Positions 14,387-28,073 of a DNA stretch of 64,000 bases are shown one piece after another. The DNA lies in contig MCGE01000020.1 of assembly GCA_002105175.1 (NCBI GenBank), positions 62,001 to 126,000 on the forward strand. The letters run 5' to 3'. Made by a program: the position numbers and the translations under genes. Position 1 is the first letter of the stretch, and every line of letters begins with the position of its first letter. This stretch comes from Absidia repens (taxonomy: Eukaryota; Mucoromycota; Mucoromycetes; Mucorales; Cunninghamellaceae). Under the pieces are notes generated by a model, which was not told the origin of the DNA, did no database searches, and saw only the letters and a program-made list of their open reading frames with translations.

Positions 14387-14910
14387 AGCAGTGTGAGTTC
14401 AAGTGACGTGGAGGAGAAAGATATGTAGGATGAGTTGTTCAGGAAGGAAGGGAAGAGGGTAGTGTAGGAAGAGAAATGAGGAAGTGTGGGGTTGCGGGGT
14501 GAACAAATCAAAGACAAAATGGAGAGAAAGAGAAAGAGAGGGGAAGTACTTATGGAGAGTGAGTAATACAAAGACGTCGAGCAACAAATCCAAGTTTAAG
14601 AAGAACAGTGGAAAATTCATAAATAGAAAAAGGGGATGCAAGAATATATTCCCAACAGATAGAAATAATAAAAAGGAAAAGAAAAATAAAGAAAAAGGGA
14701 ATCGAAAAAAAAAAAAAAAAATAGAAAAAAAGCCTTTGCCCGTCTGCCGTATTTCAAATGCCGACAGTGGTAGTGGAAAATTTTATTTTTTTTGGACGTC
14801 ATTTGGCGGCTCAGAAAATTGTTTGAGGTCGAGATTTCCCATTTTTCCTTCTTTCTTTTTTAGATTACTTCTACTACTCTTTTTTTTATATACATATATT
14901 TTTTTAAACA
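14387..14910. promoter_or_regulatory. divergent promoter, S6K-like kinase / PP2A scaffold
   Basis: 524 bp between two divergent starts. Purine-rich (GAGAAAG) on the kinase side, T-rich (CTTCTTTCTTTTTTAG, 14859-14874) just before the PP2A subunit. No conserved operator is recognised. Confidence 0.5.
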
Positions 14911-17440
14911 ATGGAAATCGATACTAATACGCCTCCTGAATTTATGGATGAAGATCCTATCGCCACCACTACCTCAAATATGGAAGATAACGACTTGTAT
15001 TCTATCGCTGTTTTGATTAGCGAACTCAAACACGAAGATATTCAATTCAGACTGAACTCTATCAGCAAATTATCCATCATCACAGACGCACTTGGTCCTG
15101 AAAGAACAAGAGTGGAACTCGTCCCCTTCTTACAAGGTAAAACGTCATCACAGTTTACAAATGATACGCGCCAGGGTGGTATCACTCATACTTTTTTTTA
15201 TCTATCATTTTACTTGTTTGGTTAGAGCTAATCGATGACGACGACGAAGTTCTCTTGGTGCTTGCTCAAGAACTGGGTCACCTCTCCGAGGCGGTTGGTG
15301 GTGCTCAATATGCTCATGTCCTACTTCCTCTTCTTGAAAACATGGCTGCTGTCGAAGATGCTTCTGTTAGAGAAAAGGTAAAAAATAAAATTTGGTGCAA
15401 GATGATGATGATAAAAAGTAGGGAGAGAGAAAGCAAACAATAACAAAGGTACTCATGAACATATTGCTCTTTCTCTTTCTTCTTCTTTCCTATAGTCTGT
15501 CAACTCCCTTTGTGAAATTGCCACTATTTTATCGGAACAGCAGTTGATGGAACACTATATGCCTTTACTGAAACGATTGGTCTTGGGCGAATGGTTTACT
15601 TGTCGTACATCAGCAACCGGTCTCTTTGCCACTATTTACACGAAACTCTCCAAAGAATTGCAGGACGAACTGAAAGCGTACGGACAAACATTATTGAAGC
15701 TGATGAAAATATAGGTTTTACTTACTAACGTGTTATTATCTTCGTTTTATTTTTAGTATGTTCAAGCACCTCGTTGAAGACGATAGCCCCATGGTCCGAC
15801 GTGCGGCTGCTAAAGCTTTGGGTGTAAGTGTATATATATATATATGTGTGTGTGTGTATGGATTAATATCAAACAAGGCAAACTGTATAGTAACCTACAA
15901 ACCCCACTTCCAATAGAACTTTGCAACTCAAGTTTCAAACGAAGATGTCTTTACCACGGTGCTACCTTTATTCCAAACGCTATCTGAAGATGACCAAGAC
16001 TCAGTGCGACTACTTGCAGTTGAAAACTTTACTCCCTTTGCCGCATTTTTCACCAACGAACAAAAAACTGAACAACTTCTTCCTATATTCAAGCGTTTGG
16101 CTGAAGATAAGGCCTGGCGTGTTCGCTATATGATTGCATCCAATTATGTAGAGGTAAAACAGAAAACAAAGCAAAAAACGAAAGGTTAATGATAATGGGT
16201 ATTGATAGGGGAAACCCCACTCCTTTTTTAATGTTACAGATTTCTCAAGCTTTTGGTGAATCTCTAGTGGAAGAATACTTCACCTCAGCATTTATCAGTT
16301 TGCTCAAAGACAATGAAGGTGAAGTGCGAACTGCAGCTGCAAGCCAACTCCCTGGATATGCCCAATTGGTGGATAAATCTGTCATTTTGGAAAAGCTGTT
16401 ACCATGTGTCCGTGATCTGGCGGTGGATGAAAACCAATATGCTCGTGCTGCTCTTGCAAAAGATATTAGTGGTTTAGCTCCTATTGTTGGCCAACAAGCG
16501 TAAGTGATTGGCGATTTCAGAAAAATAACTCTACATCTCAGAAGTACTGACGTTCTTTGCTGGTAGTACGATGGATTACCTTTTACCTACCTTCTTGCAA
16601 CAATTGACTGACGAATTTCCCGATGTGCGGTTGAATGTGATTTCCAATTTAGATGTCATTAACAAAGGTAAAACCAAAAGCACAATGGGGGAGGGGAAGA
16701 AGAAAAAGAGAATGATCACTGATGATGGTGAGGACTTTTTTTTTTTTTGTGGTGTATAAGCTATTGGGGTAGAAAGGTTGTCTCAGGCCCTTCTTCCAGC
16801 AATTGTTGAACTGTCAGAAGACAAGCAATGGCGTATTCGTTTGGCTATCATTGAATATATTCCTCTATTGGCAAAACAATTCGGACCTGCCTTTTTTGAA
16901 GCCAAGTTGTTGGATCTGTGTATGTCTTGGCTCCGGGATCTCGTCTTCTCTATTCGTGAAGCTGCCACCATCAATCTTCAGAAACTGACGGGCGTCTTTG
17001 GTGCGGAATGGGCTAAATCTGTGATTATCCCTCGTGTACTGAAAATGACCATGGACGAAAACTACTTGCATAGAATGACAACACTATTTGCCTTGACAGT
17101 AAATGATATTAATATACATGCGTATATGTGTGTGTGTGTCTGATTGAATATTAATCTCTTTTATTATTCACTTACTTAGGCCATGGCTGAAACATTATCA
17201 GTAGAAGTCATCCGTGAAGACGTTTTGCCTACGGTGATTAGCTTATCCAATGATCCTATTCCAAATATTCGATTCAACGTAGCGAAGTCATTGGAAGCTT
17301 TGATACCCTTATTGAAGAACAATGAATCAACATTTGGATTATATGAAAGTACCGTCAAGCCTGCGTTGGAAAAATTAAGCGAAGATGTGGATGGTGATGT
17401 CAAGTTCTTCGCTTGTCGGGCCCTGGAAAGTACCCAATAG
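14911..17440 (+). CDS. TPD3: PP2A regulatory scaffold subunit A (PR65/Tpd3)
   Basis: Exons 14911..15136, 15226..15377, 15496..15677, 15757..15823, 15917..16153, 16240..16499, 16567..16667, 16761..17098, 17180..17440; 607 aa, near the family length of about 590-635. The protein is a chain of HEAT repeats (for example [94 protein letters not shown]). It scaffolds the PP2A catalytic and B subunits in cytoplasm and nucleus. [20 protein letters not shown] is nearly identical to animal PR65. The exon 3 donor (GC|GTACGG, 15678) is weak, but it is the only join that keeps the frame before an in-frame TAG. Divergent from the S6K-like kinase. Confidence 0.95.
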
Positions 17441-18421
17441 CTATGATTCTTTGACAGTGTTTTGGGCTGGTTGGGTTTTATACAATGGTGGATATCTTCT
17501 TATACTTCTTTGGGTTAGGCTGTATTGATTATGTCTTCTTTTTTACCTTTATCATTAGTTATTTTTATTATATTCCTTGATATTCTCTCTCCCTCTCTCT
17601 TTTTCTCCCTCAACCCCTCTTTTTTTACAAGTTGTACTTCAATAAAAAAAAAACCAATGACAAAAACATTTTGATGACTACGGTGGTGGTGTTTTACAGT
17701 GATGTGTTGGGATACCTTTTTTGTGAGGGTGAGAGTTATGATGTCAGTGGTGGCTGTTGTGAAGGATATGGAAGGAAATCAACATTTATCTTGTCTGCTT
17801 ATATGTATAAATAGATAGTGAGCTAAAAAGAACATGCTAGATACGTTTACAAACGTGAAAAATGCAAAGGTCCGGAGTTAGATATACTTTACATATGAAA
17901 GTGTGGTCCTCATTTTTTACAGGATTCTAAGTTTGCTGGGTTGTTGTAGTAAACGTTGTGAACAAGAAAAAAGAGAAAGCAAGCTGGCACACACGTTTTA
18001 TTTGAGTGTAAAAAAGGGTCAAGCGTAAATATGATCATTGCTGTCAGATTTGCCGTCTATGTCTATTTTTTTTATGCACATGCAATACTGTGTAACACAT
18101 TCGTCCAACTCTACAGTAGTTTTATACGAATCAAAATGAAAAATCGTTCATCAGACAAAGGTACAAAGATAAGTAGTATGAAGTAAAACAAGGAAGTCTT
18201 TATTTCAAAACAATAAAATATGTAACAATGAAGTATCACTAAAGCTACACTGCTACTAATGCTAAAGTAGGACCACACCAAAGCTAAAAGCAGCATCAAT
18301 GAGTTCATATCATACTAGGCCCTATGTCCCATCAGAGTGAGGAACCATTAAATCCGGCATAAGAGCCATTCAAGGTATCAACATAAACAAAAAAGACCAA
18401 CAACAACAACAACAACAACAA

Positions 18422-18472
<51 letters not shown>

Positions 18473-19390
18473 GAGTAACAAAAAAAAACAAAAAATCAAG
18501 AATTGACGCAGATCATCATCATCATTACCAACCCTTTCCATGTAGCTTATCAGACGCATTACCCAATTCATCCTATAATCGGCAATAACCAGTTGATAAG
18601 GAATAGGTTCCACATATCAGGCATTTTGGCATGACTAGGTGCTGGATCCAGTTTCGTGCTCCCAGTAAGGATAGCAATATTGATTTTTTTTGTTATTGTT
18701 GATGATGTTTCCATAGACGAAAGAAAGTCACTGTTGATCTTGCGGCGACAAAATCACAACAACACTATTCCCATCATGTGTAAAAAAAAAACCAACTTTG
18801 AAGGATTTCCCAGAGATATTTGACCCGCTTGTTGTTGTGACAGTACTTAGCTTGACCTTCTACCGTTCTCCTAAAATAAAATAAAAAGTATAGACAAGTT
18901 GTCGCCTAGGTGTGATCTCCTTAGCATGTTTCGTTAGTGACCATTTTCCAGTATCAATATGAGCTATTGCGATGACGGTCAAAGTTGTATATGGACTAGT
19001 AATAAAAAAAAAAAAAAAAAAAAAAGTGAGTATAGGCAATAGGCTTAAACCCGGTTCACAGCAATAAGGGATCTCGGTCAGCCTTATTCCTATTCTTTTA
19101 TCTTTCGATTATTATTCTATTTGTTGTCATTATCACCGTGGGTGTCGTGTGTATTTTGTTGTTATTTTGATCGGAAGAGATATGGAGAAAAGGAAAGGAG
19201 GAAAAAAAAAGGGGGAAAGTGGGAGAGTTCCATTGGTTGCCCCAAACTTCATTGGTGGCGGAGAAAATAAAATCCAAAATAAAAAGTATTCCACTAGAAC
19301 CGCGACGATCTTTTTTTTTTTTTTTTTTTTTTTCCTTTCCCTTTGTTTTTTTATCTGACGATTCTTACTTTGGGATACACCTATATTCTT
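17441..19390. other. gene-free intergenic stretch with (CAA)n-A49 tract
   Basis: About 1.95 kb with no supported gene. The start holds the PP2A-subunit 3' UTR. A (CAA)n run at about 18397-18422 leads straight into 49 A (18423-18471), another A22 lies at 19004-19025, and T19 at about 19312-19333 is part of the MAP-kinase promoter. Confidence 0.5.
18397..18471. repeat. (CAA)n followed by A49
   Basis: About eight CAA units run directly into 49 uninterrupted A, the longest homopolymer in the window. It could be a simple-repeat expansion or the 3' tail of a retroposed sequence; no element body was recognised to its left. Confidence 0.9.
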
Positions 19391-21487
<2,097 letters not shown>

Positions 21488-22440
21488 ATAGTTAGTATAG
21501 TTTTAGTAATTAGTGGTAATGTTTTCTCCCTCAGTCACATACTCCCCCTCCCTTTTCCTTTATCTTTGATTTTTTCTATTGTGATTGTCTTTAGCACCAT
21601 TTTACCTTCATTTGATTCCTTTTTAATAAAGCATTTTGATCACATTGTGTATATCCATTTTACAAACACTTCTATTTGATTTGATTTGGTCTTCTTTTTG
21701 GTTTTTGCGGATTAATGGGTTTTGTATTATGGTATAATAACATATAGTATAATTGTGGGGAGAGTGGTGATCTGTTTCTGGACCTCAGATGTTAGAGGGG
21801 GTCATGGACATGAATCTCTTTTATGTCGACTAAAAAGACAATAAGATATGTGGTAAATTGTCGAAGGCATTAATTGAAGTCACATAAAATGATTTTATTG
21901 TAGGGTCAACATCATGTAAGATAACTAAAAGGATTAGCAATTTTATATCGGGAACCAACCTGCTCTACAGTGGATGGGCTAAACTATTTTACAATGAATG
22001 ATGGAACTATTCTACCGCGGAGCGAGGGACTACTGTATGTACGGCGTGCGCCAAACTATTGTATAGTGTGTGAAAAAACTAACCCATAGTAAAGAGGAAG
22101 TGCAAAGTAATTGTATCAGTTGCATCATGCCAAGAGAGAAGAACCATGTGCTACCAGTATTGAATGATGGAGTTATTTTAATCAATAAAGGGACTGTCTC
22201 TTTTATGCCGCTATGGAATAATTTTGATTGTTGTAAGAAAAATAAAATAAAACGGTGAACTATCGTGTTGAAAAAAAGAAAGGAAGAACCATGCTGCTCT
22301 TGATAGCGACAGCTGTAAAAAGAAGAGAAGAGAACCACCATGTTGACGATGTTGTATGTTGTGTGGTTAAGGTTTCCTGTTCGTACCCACCAGAGAAAGT
22401 GGCAAGCCAACCTCCAAAAAAAATAACCCCCCTTTCAAAT
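21488..22440. other. gene-free intergenic stretch upstream of repeat copy B
   Basis: The MAP-kinase 3' UTR is probably at the start (AATAAA near 21625). Phrases such as GGGCTAAACTATTTTACAATGA and GCCAAACTATTGTATAGTG recur between 21970 and 22075 and loosely in the stretch before copy A (about 7000). No gene is supported. Confidence 0.5.
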
Positions 22441-23310
22441 CCCGCCCACGTGAAACTTTAAATTACTCCCATTTTTTTCCTCTCGCTCTTTCTTTTCATT
22501 TTCTTTTTTTCCATTCCTTTCTTCTTCACTATTGTAACACCTTCGACGTTGTGGTTACATTAGATGTGCGTTAGGACTAGTTTAGAAGCGTTTTCAGATC
22601 AGGGATTACAACATGCATGGGAAACCCTTTCATTTTGGATATAGGATCTGGACATCATTAGCTGACTTTTTGGAGCCCCCATCAGCTTACTTTAGTGTTA
22701 GCTTTATCCATAGCTTATATTTACGTCTGAATAAAAGATACCTTTGTTTTACTTGCTTTAATGAAGAATGCCTTATTAATCTTCTTCATGTTTTGAACAA
22801 TTGATCTCTTTTTCAAGGATGCCCTATTAGATTAGTATACGTTTCAATAAAAGGTTTCGCTTTTGTCTTTCTCATGCATTGTGCTGTACGTAAAGAATTT
22901 TAACTTTGTTTTGCAATGGACCCTTTAGATTATTATTGATAATTTTTAGTCCTAAATAAGAATACATCCCGTCCCTACCATCACCCTCAAACTACCTCCA
23001 TTAGATCCCTCGTTAGAGTGAAACCTGTGCCCTTAGTTTAGTATATACCAAACTATGCTTCAATAAAATTGTCCATATTGTTAACTATCTTCTGACTTGA
23101 CAAAATTTCATAAAAAACCAGAAGTCATTATTGTGGTTATCTTGTGCATATCCTATCAAACACCTGCTTTCTAACTTTACCCACTACAATTTCGGAGGTC
23201 CTGGTTCGCGATTACGTTATATGAAATGTGACATTATGCTCATGCGACCATTCAAATTAATCAACCTAGGCTCTGCAGCCAGAGTATTGCAATAATCTCT
23301 GCTAGAGTGG
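22441..23310 (+). repeat. dispersed element, copy B (full length)
   Basis: Blocks in order: CCCGCCCACGTG (22441-22452, identical to copy A) with a TTTAAAT beside it, a pyrimidine tract (about 22478-22530), core 22574-22646 with AAGCGTTTTCAG and CATGGGAAACCCTTTCATT, and AATAAAAG at 22729. Tail AATAAA motifs are at about 22845 and 23057, ATATCCTATCAAACACCT at about 23146, and CAACCTAGGCTCTGCAGCC at about 23263. CACGTG to CATGGG is 168 bp, exactly as in copy A. One G is missing from the GGGG of copies A, D and E. Confidence 0.85.
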
Positions 23311-23962
23311 CCATATTATATATTTATATCCAGGTCTTGTTTTCATTGCGTATTGGATAATAAAAGAAAAAGAAAAATGCATACAACCCCAAATAGAAGC
23401 TAGTTGGGTCACAAGGGAACTAACCACAAAACTTAGAAATGGCAGAGTCACCTAATACCATCCTATCAAAACCATACTTCAGCAAACACTTGTGTATGTT
23501 GTCTACTACTTCTAGACTAAATACAGCTGTTTTTATTATACCAGTCCGGCTTTTTCTAATTGGAAAAGAAAAAAAGATGTTCGATAAATCTCTTGTTCTT
23601 AACCTCTATCTAACCAACAACGCCTTTACAAAGAAGACCCATTTAATATAAAATATAGTTTGTAGAGAGTTGCATCTTTTGTATGATCCACTTCAAGCAA
23701 TATCATCCACCCACGGACTCTGAGCACATATAGAAAACTCCGTTCAAAAAAAAAAAAAAAAAAAAAAAAAAAGACGTTTGCAATCATAATAGATAGTGTA
23801 AAAATGAGATTTTTTATTGACAAAATATAATGATATAATGATGAAGATATATACAAACAAAAACAAAATAATAATTGATATCACACTAACTAAAAGAATC
23901 CCAACACTAAAGAAAAAGAAGAGAGAGCCTTGCATGATGATCCTAGTTTTTTTTTTTTTTTT
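23311..23962. other. intergenic stretch after copy B, including A27 tract
   Basis: A/T-rich, with A27 at about 23746-23772 and T19 at 23947-23964 at the 3' end of the VPS9 gene. No gene is supported. Confidence 0.5.
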
Positions 23963-26900
23963 TTATCTCGACACGTGTCCATCGCCTTCACCCACGACAT
24001 CCCCATCCAGTTTTTGTAACCCCAACAAAAACTCTCCCAAACCTTCCTGAGAGTGATTCAAGTCCTTCGGTCGTCCGTACATAAAAGAAGAAGAAGAGGA
24101 AGAGGAAGAGCGTGTGTCAAGACAAAAGGATGATGAGCGACGTCCTAATCCACCATTGTCAAAAGATAACAATCGATCCGTAACATGGATGATTTGGGGT
24201 GGTTGCTGCGGCAAGTTGTTGATGAGTGGTTGAAGCTGTGGAGCAGTTGATTTTGCTGGGGAATGAAGATGTTGAATCATTGATCTCTTGCCCATTGTCA
24301 ATCGGGAATGTGGCTGGCTCGCATTATTCAAAGCATTCAAAGATGGTTCACGGTACAGTAGGTTGGGTAGGTCAGGTATTGTGAAGTGACATAACGTGTT
24401 TGATGATAGTATAGTAGTTGGTCTGGATGATTCAGACTTCGGTAAACTATCGTAAGCCGCCATAGCACAGTTTGACGTTGGTTCCAATTGAGCGGCTGTG
24501 GTATCCTGGTGTTTTGGTGAAGTTGTAGAACATTGATAATGTTGATGGTGGTAATTGTGACGTTGATGTTGTTGTTGTTTGATAGTATTTGCCACTAGTG
24601 GTGCAGGAGGGATATCATCCACTTGTAATGTCATTGAATTTGAATTCGAAATGATTGGTGTAGTTGCTGAAAAAATTGGCCGCGTGCCCCCTAAAGCAAA
24701 TTTCGGTGGAGTTATTGGCTTCATATTGTGTGCGCGATAACAACTTGGCTGAGTAAATTGTTGTTGTTGACTGTTGTGGATGACTTCGACATTATGACAA
24801 TAAGAAGGACGTTGCTGCTGATGCTGCCGCTGTGGTTGGTCGTGCTGAGAAGTGTCAATGGTTGCAATGAGGTCTGAAGATAATTTGCTAATATCATTGT
24901 CATACAATATCCAATCGTAAGAGTGGTCTGTAGTTGGTTGAACTTCGTCGACCCCTTGGACATATATCTCAGAGCAATTTTTGGGTGTGTATGAGTGACG
25001 GTGATAATTTGGGGTACTAATCATGCCCATATAATCGTCCTCTTTGCAGCTGTCACTTGATGATGAGGATGATGACGACGATGATGGGGATGATTGACGT
25101 TGTTGTTGTTTTTGTTGGCGTTGTTGCTGATGCGTCTGATCATTGGAGATACATGGTGGTCCTACACTTTGTGATTTTCGATGAAGCAATCCTGCAGTAG
25201 GTCGTTGTAAATTGCCATGCCTGATATTCAATGACGATAGCGAAGACGAAGATGGTAATGCAGATGGTGGTTTTGATGCTTGTGCTGGCTTGTAGGAAGA
25301 TACTTGGAACGCTTCGGTGGTTGAATAATGGTTATACACTGGTGAGTGCTGTGATATGCTGAGAGTTGGAGAAGCCAACGGAGAAACAGGAGATGTGGAT
25401 TTAGATCGAAGATTCTGTGATTGTAATGAAAGAGAGGCTGATGATACTGTGCTGGTTGGTGATGTGTAGTCTGTTGAGGTTATCTTCAGTAAAGAGCGGT
25501 CAGTTTTCAAAAAACTAACCGCCGTTTTCAAGGTCGCTAATGCAAATCTAGTTCAATTGGGTGAATCATATGAGTCAAACATGTCAGTTTTTTGCTGATT
25601 TATTTCGCTTACCCATGTTCTGGTCGTTCCATTTGTGATAATCGGAAGTGTTCAACATAAAAGACCAAGCTTGCCATACGGGATATGCGAGAATGAACAA
25701 TAACATAAGCCAGTAGTGGGATCATTTCATCTGTAGTAACATGAGAACCTAGACCCCCCGCCAATAATCACGTTAGTCAGGTTTTTTCGTTTAGTATACT
25801 CATTGTGCATATTACCATTGTAATTTGTTCTATTGTTGGTTTCTTTGACATAATCATCCACAGCAGCCGAGATCAGATCCAAGGTAGCTTTGATGCAAGC
25901 TATCTTCTCCAATGGTGTAAAGGCCAAATCATTCGATGCAGAGATATTTGTAGATGTTGCATTGTTCATGTTGTAGGTGGTATAGATTGGTGTATCAGAA
26001 GTAGCATCAGTTCTTCGTAAACAAGCAATAGCTTGGTCAAAACAAGATAAGGGCATTTCCGAGATTGGAGAGCTGACGCCATATTTCTGTAAAGTGATGT
26101 TGTCCTTGGAGTACCATTCGCAAATAGAATTGATATAGTTGTCTTTTGATTGAAGAATTGATCGCAATGATTGCACCCAAATTTTTTCATGGAGGAGCCC
26201 CATTACGACACTACATAAGGGATAATTAGTATGGTTAGTATAACAAAGCTAGACACACATGATGTTTATGAAAATATCATACTTTTCAACCAATTCCAAG
26301 AAATGTTCGTGTTCTGCTTGAATCCGACATGTATCACGTATCAGTTTGTTCCTTTGTAGAATTGTCTATTTTAGTATAGTAAAAAGCACGGTTCGCTGGA
26401 AGTGAGTCATAAGAATAGCGGGGATAGAGTCTTGTTCTCTTACCATATATGCCTTGGTATAAATATGCTGGATCTTTTCTACTGTATAATTGCTGAATCC
26501 ACGAATGTAAACATAGGTGACCACGAATTCCTGCACAGCTGACTGTAATTCAACCAATGATTCCGCATTTTCCGCAAAGAAATTGAGGAAGTTCAAGTCA
26601 CTGTAGTATAAGAAGAGTGATTAGGTTGGAATAGTTTCATTATGTTTTATTATTTTGACTGACCTTTTCGAGTTGCGACAGGTGGGAATATTGATTGTGT
26701 TTCGTCTTTTCTGATAAAGCTATAAAAATAATAAAAAGTCATCAGTCATTTTATCGTAGAAAAAGGATTATCATACAGCTACTTACCAAAGGTTCGCCTT
26801 CGAGTGGAAGTTGGATCATATAAACGCGAATTTTTTTGTCATCGATATAAACCGAGTCTTCCGATATGATATGCACAGTTCGTTGCTCCTTGAAGCCTAT

Positions 26901-27492
26901 ACCATATTGTTCGTGAATCATATTAATCCAAATCACAACTGTCTTTTTGATCTTACCAGAAACAGTAGATAATATTAGCTGTTCGATTTTTATCACCTTT
27001 CCATTAACAGCTTCATATTGCCCACAAAAAAACGGAGAGGCATTGTAGCAGTGTGTTTCTATGAAAGAAAAAGAAAATAAAACGAAAAAAAGAAGAAAGG
27101 TTAGCAAATATACAATGACGGAGAAGCAAATACTACATACCAACAAAAGACCTTGTCAAACAATGGTCCTCCAAATATCTTGAGTGAGGTATACAAACAA
27201 GAGTGGAGTGGGTGAAAATAGCGTCGAAATGGTCCCGAAGGTAAACATAAAAACGGTTGTCTTCTAATTCTTCAGGAACCAAAGAAGATGTAGGTAAAGA
27301 GACAGATAGTGGTCGAACGGAGGATGACATTGAAGAAGCTGGTGTAAGATTAAGCGACGTTTGACGTTGTGCCATGTAATCCAAAGTTGGGGTAGCTTGA
27401 TCTATCAGAGAAGTGGAGAAATTGCTATTGTTCTGAATGTTGTGTAGCGTTGAGATTCCATTTTTTGACAAAGAAGGCGAAGAGAAGGTCAT
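23963..27492 (-). CDS. VPS9-domain protein, putative Rab5-family GEF
   Basis: Exons complement(23963..25547, 25613..25748, 25816..26210, 26283..26365, 26444..26600, 26664..26719, 26787..27058, 27141..27492); about 1011 aa. The VPS9 catalytic region is near residues 420-500: FTPLEKIACIKATLDLISAAV, then VTTDEMIPLLAYVIVHSRI, MASLVFYVEHFRL and FALATLKTAVSFL. The Asp/Glu and Tyr of DEMIPLLAYVI are the conserved Rab-contact positions of the family. VPS9 proteins load GTP on Rab5/Rab21 at early endosomes. The N-terminus (about 1-115) is Ser/Thr-rich. The C-terminal 500 residues are Ser/Gln/His-rich with no recognised domain. It is too divergent to assign to yeast Vps9, Muk1 or animal VARP. It shares a 581-bp promoter region with the arrestin. 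Confidence 0.82.
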
Positions 27493-28073
27493 GCACCAAG
27501 AGGGTATGTTTCTTGTTTGATGGTATATTGGATTTTTAATATAAAAAGAAGAGAGAAAAAGAAATAAAAAAGTGAGTCAAGCCAAATAAATAAACCAGAA
27601 AAAAAGAGAAAAAAAAAAGGGGTGAGAAGGGGTGGTGTAGCCGAGCATGACTTGCGGTACTTGAAATACATAGGTATTTTCATTTTTTATTTTTGAACAA
27701 ACATATCAAACAAACCAGGTGTGAAATGATATATATCTTTCTTACTAATTGATTGAAACGCTATGGACCCTTTGATAGATCATTCTTATTTTAAAGTTAG
27801 TGGCTCAATAAACAAGAATCAACAAGTTTGCATTTGGTCCGTTGTGTTCGATTAGGGTTGCACACGCTCACACTCTAAAACAAGCCCTGGCGGCGAAATT
27901 ATGAGTGGATAATTTTTTATTTTTCGGAAGTTGACGCTCTTTCCTTTTTCTTCTACCATTTTTTTTATTTTTTATTTTATGTTACCACCCTTTTAACACA
28001 ATTACCTACGTTATATACCAAAGTACACAAATACGACCTCGTCTATATTCTTCTCTTGTTGTCCACACAAGTC
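27493..28073. promoter_or_regulatory. divergent promoter, VPS9 protein / arrestin
   Basis: 581 bp between two divergent starts. It has purine-rich sequence by the VPS9 gene and a C/T-rich tract (about 27930-27980) by the arrestin gene. No operator is recognised. Confidence 0.5.

Noticed and set aside
18332..18613. Minus-strand frame starting MEPIPYQLVIADYRMNWVMR
   Set aside because: It enters the A49/(CAA)n tract and becomes poly-Phe/Leu; no splice-linked partner exon was found.
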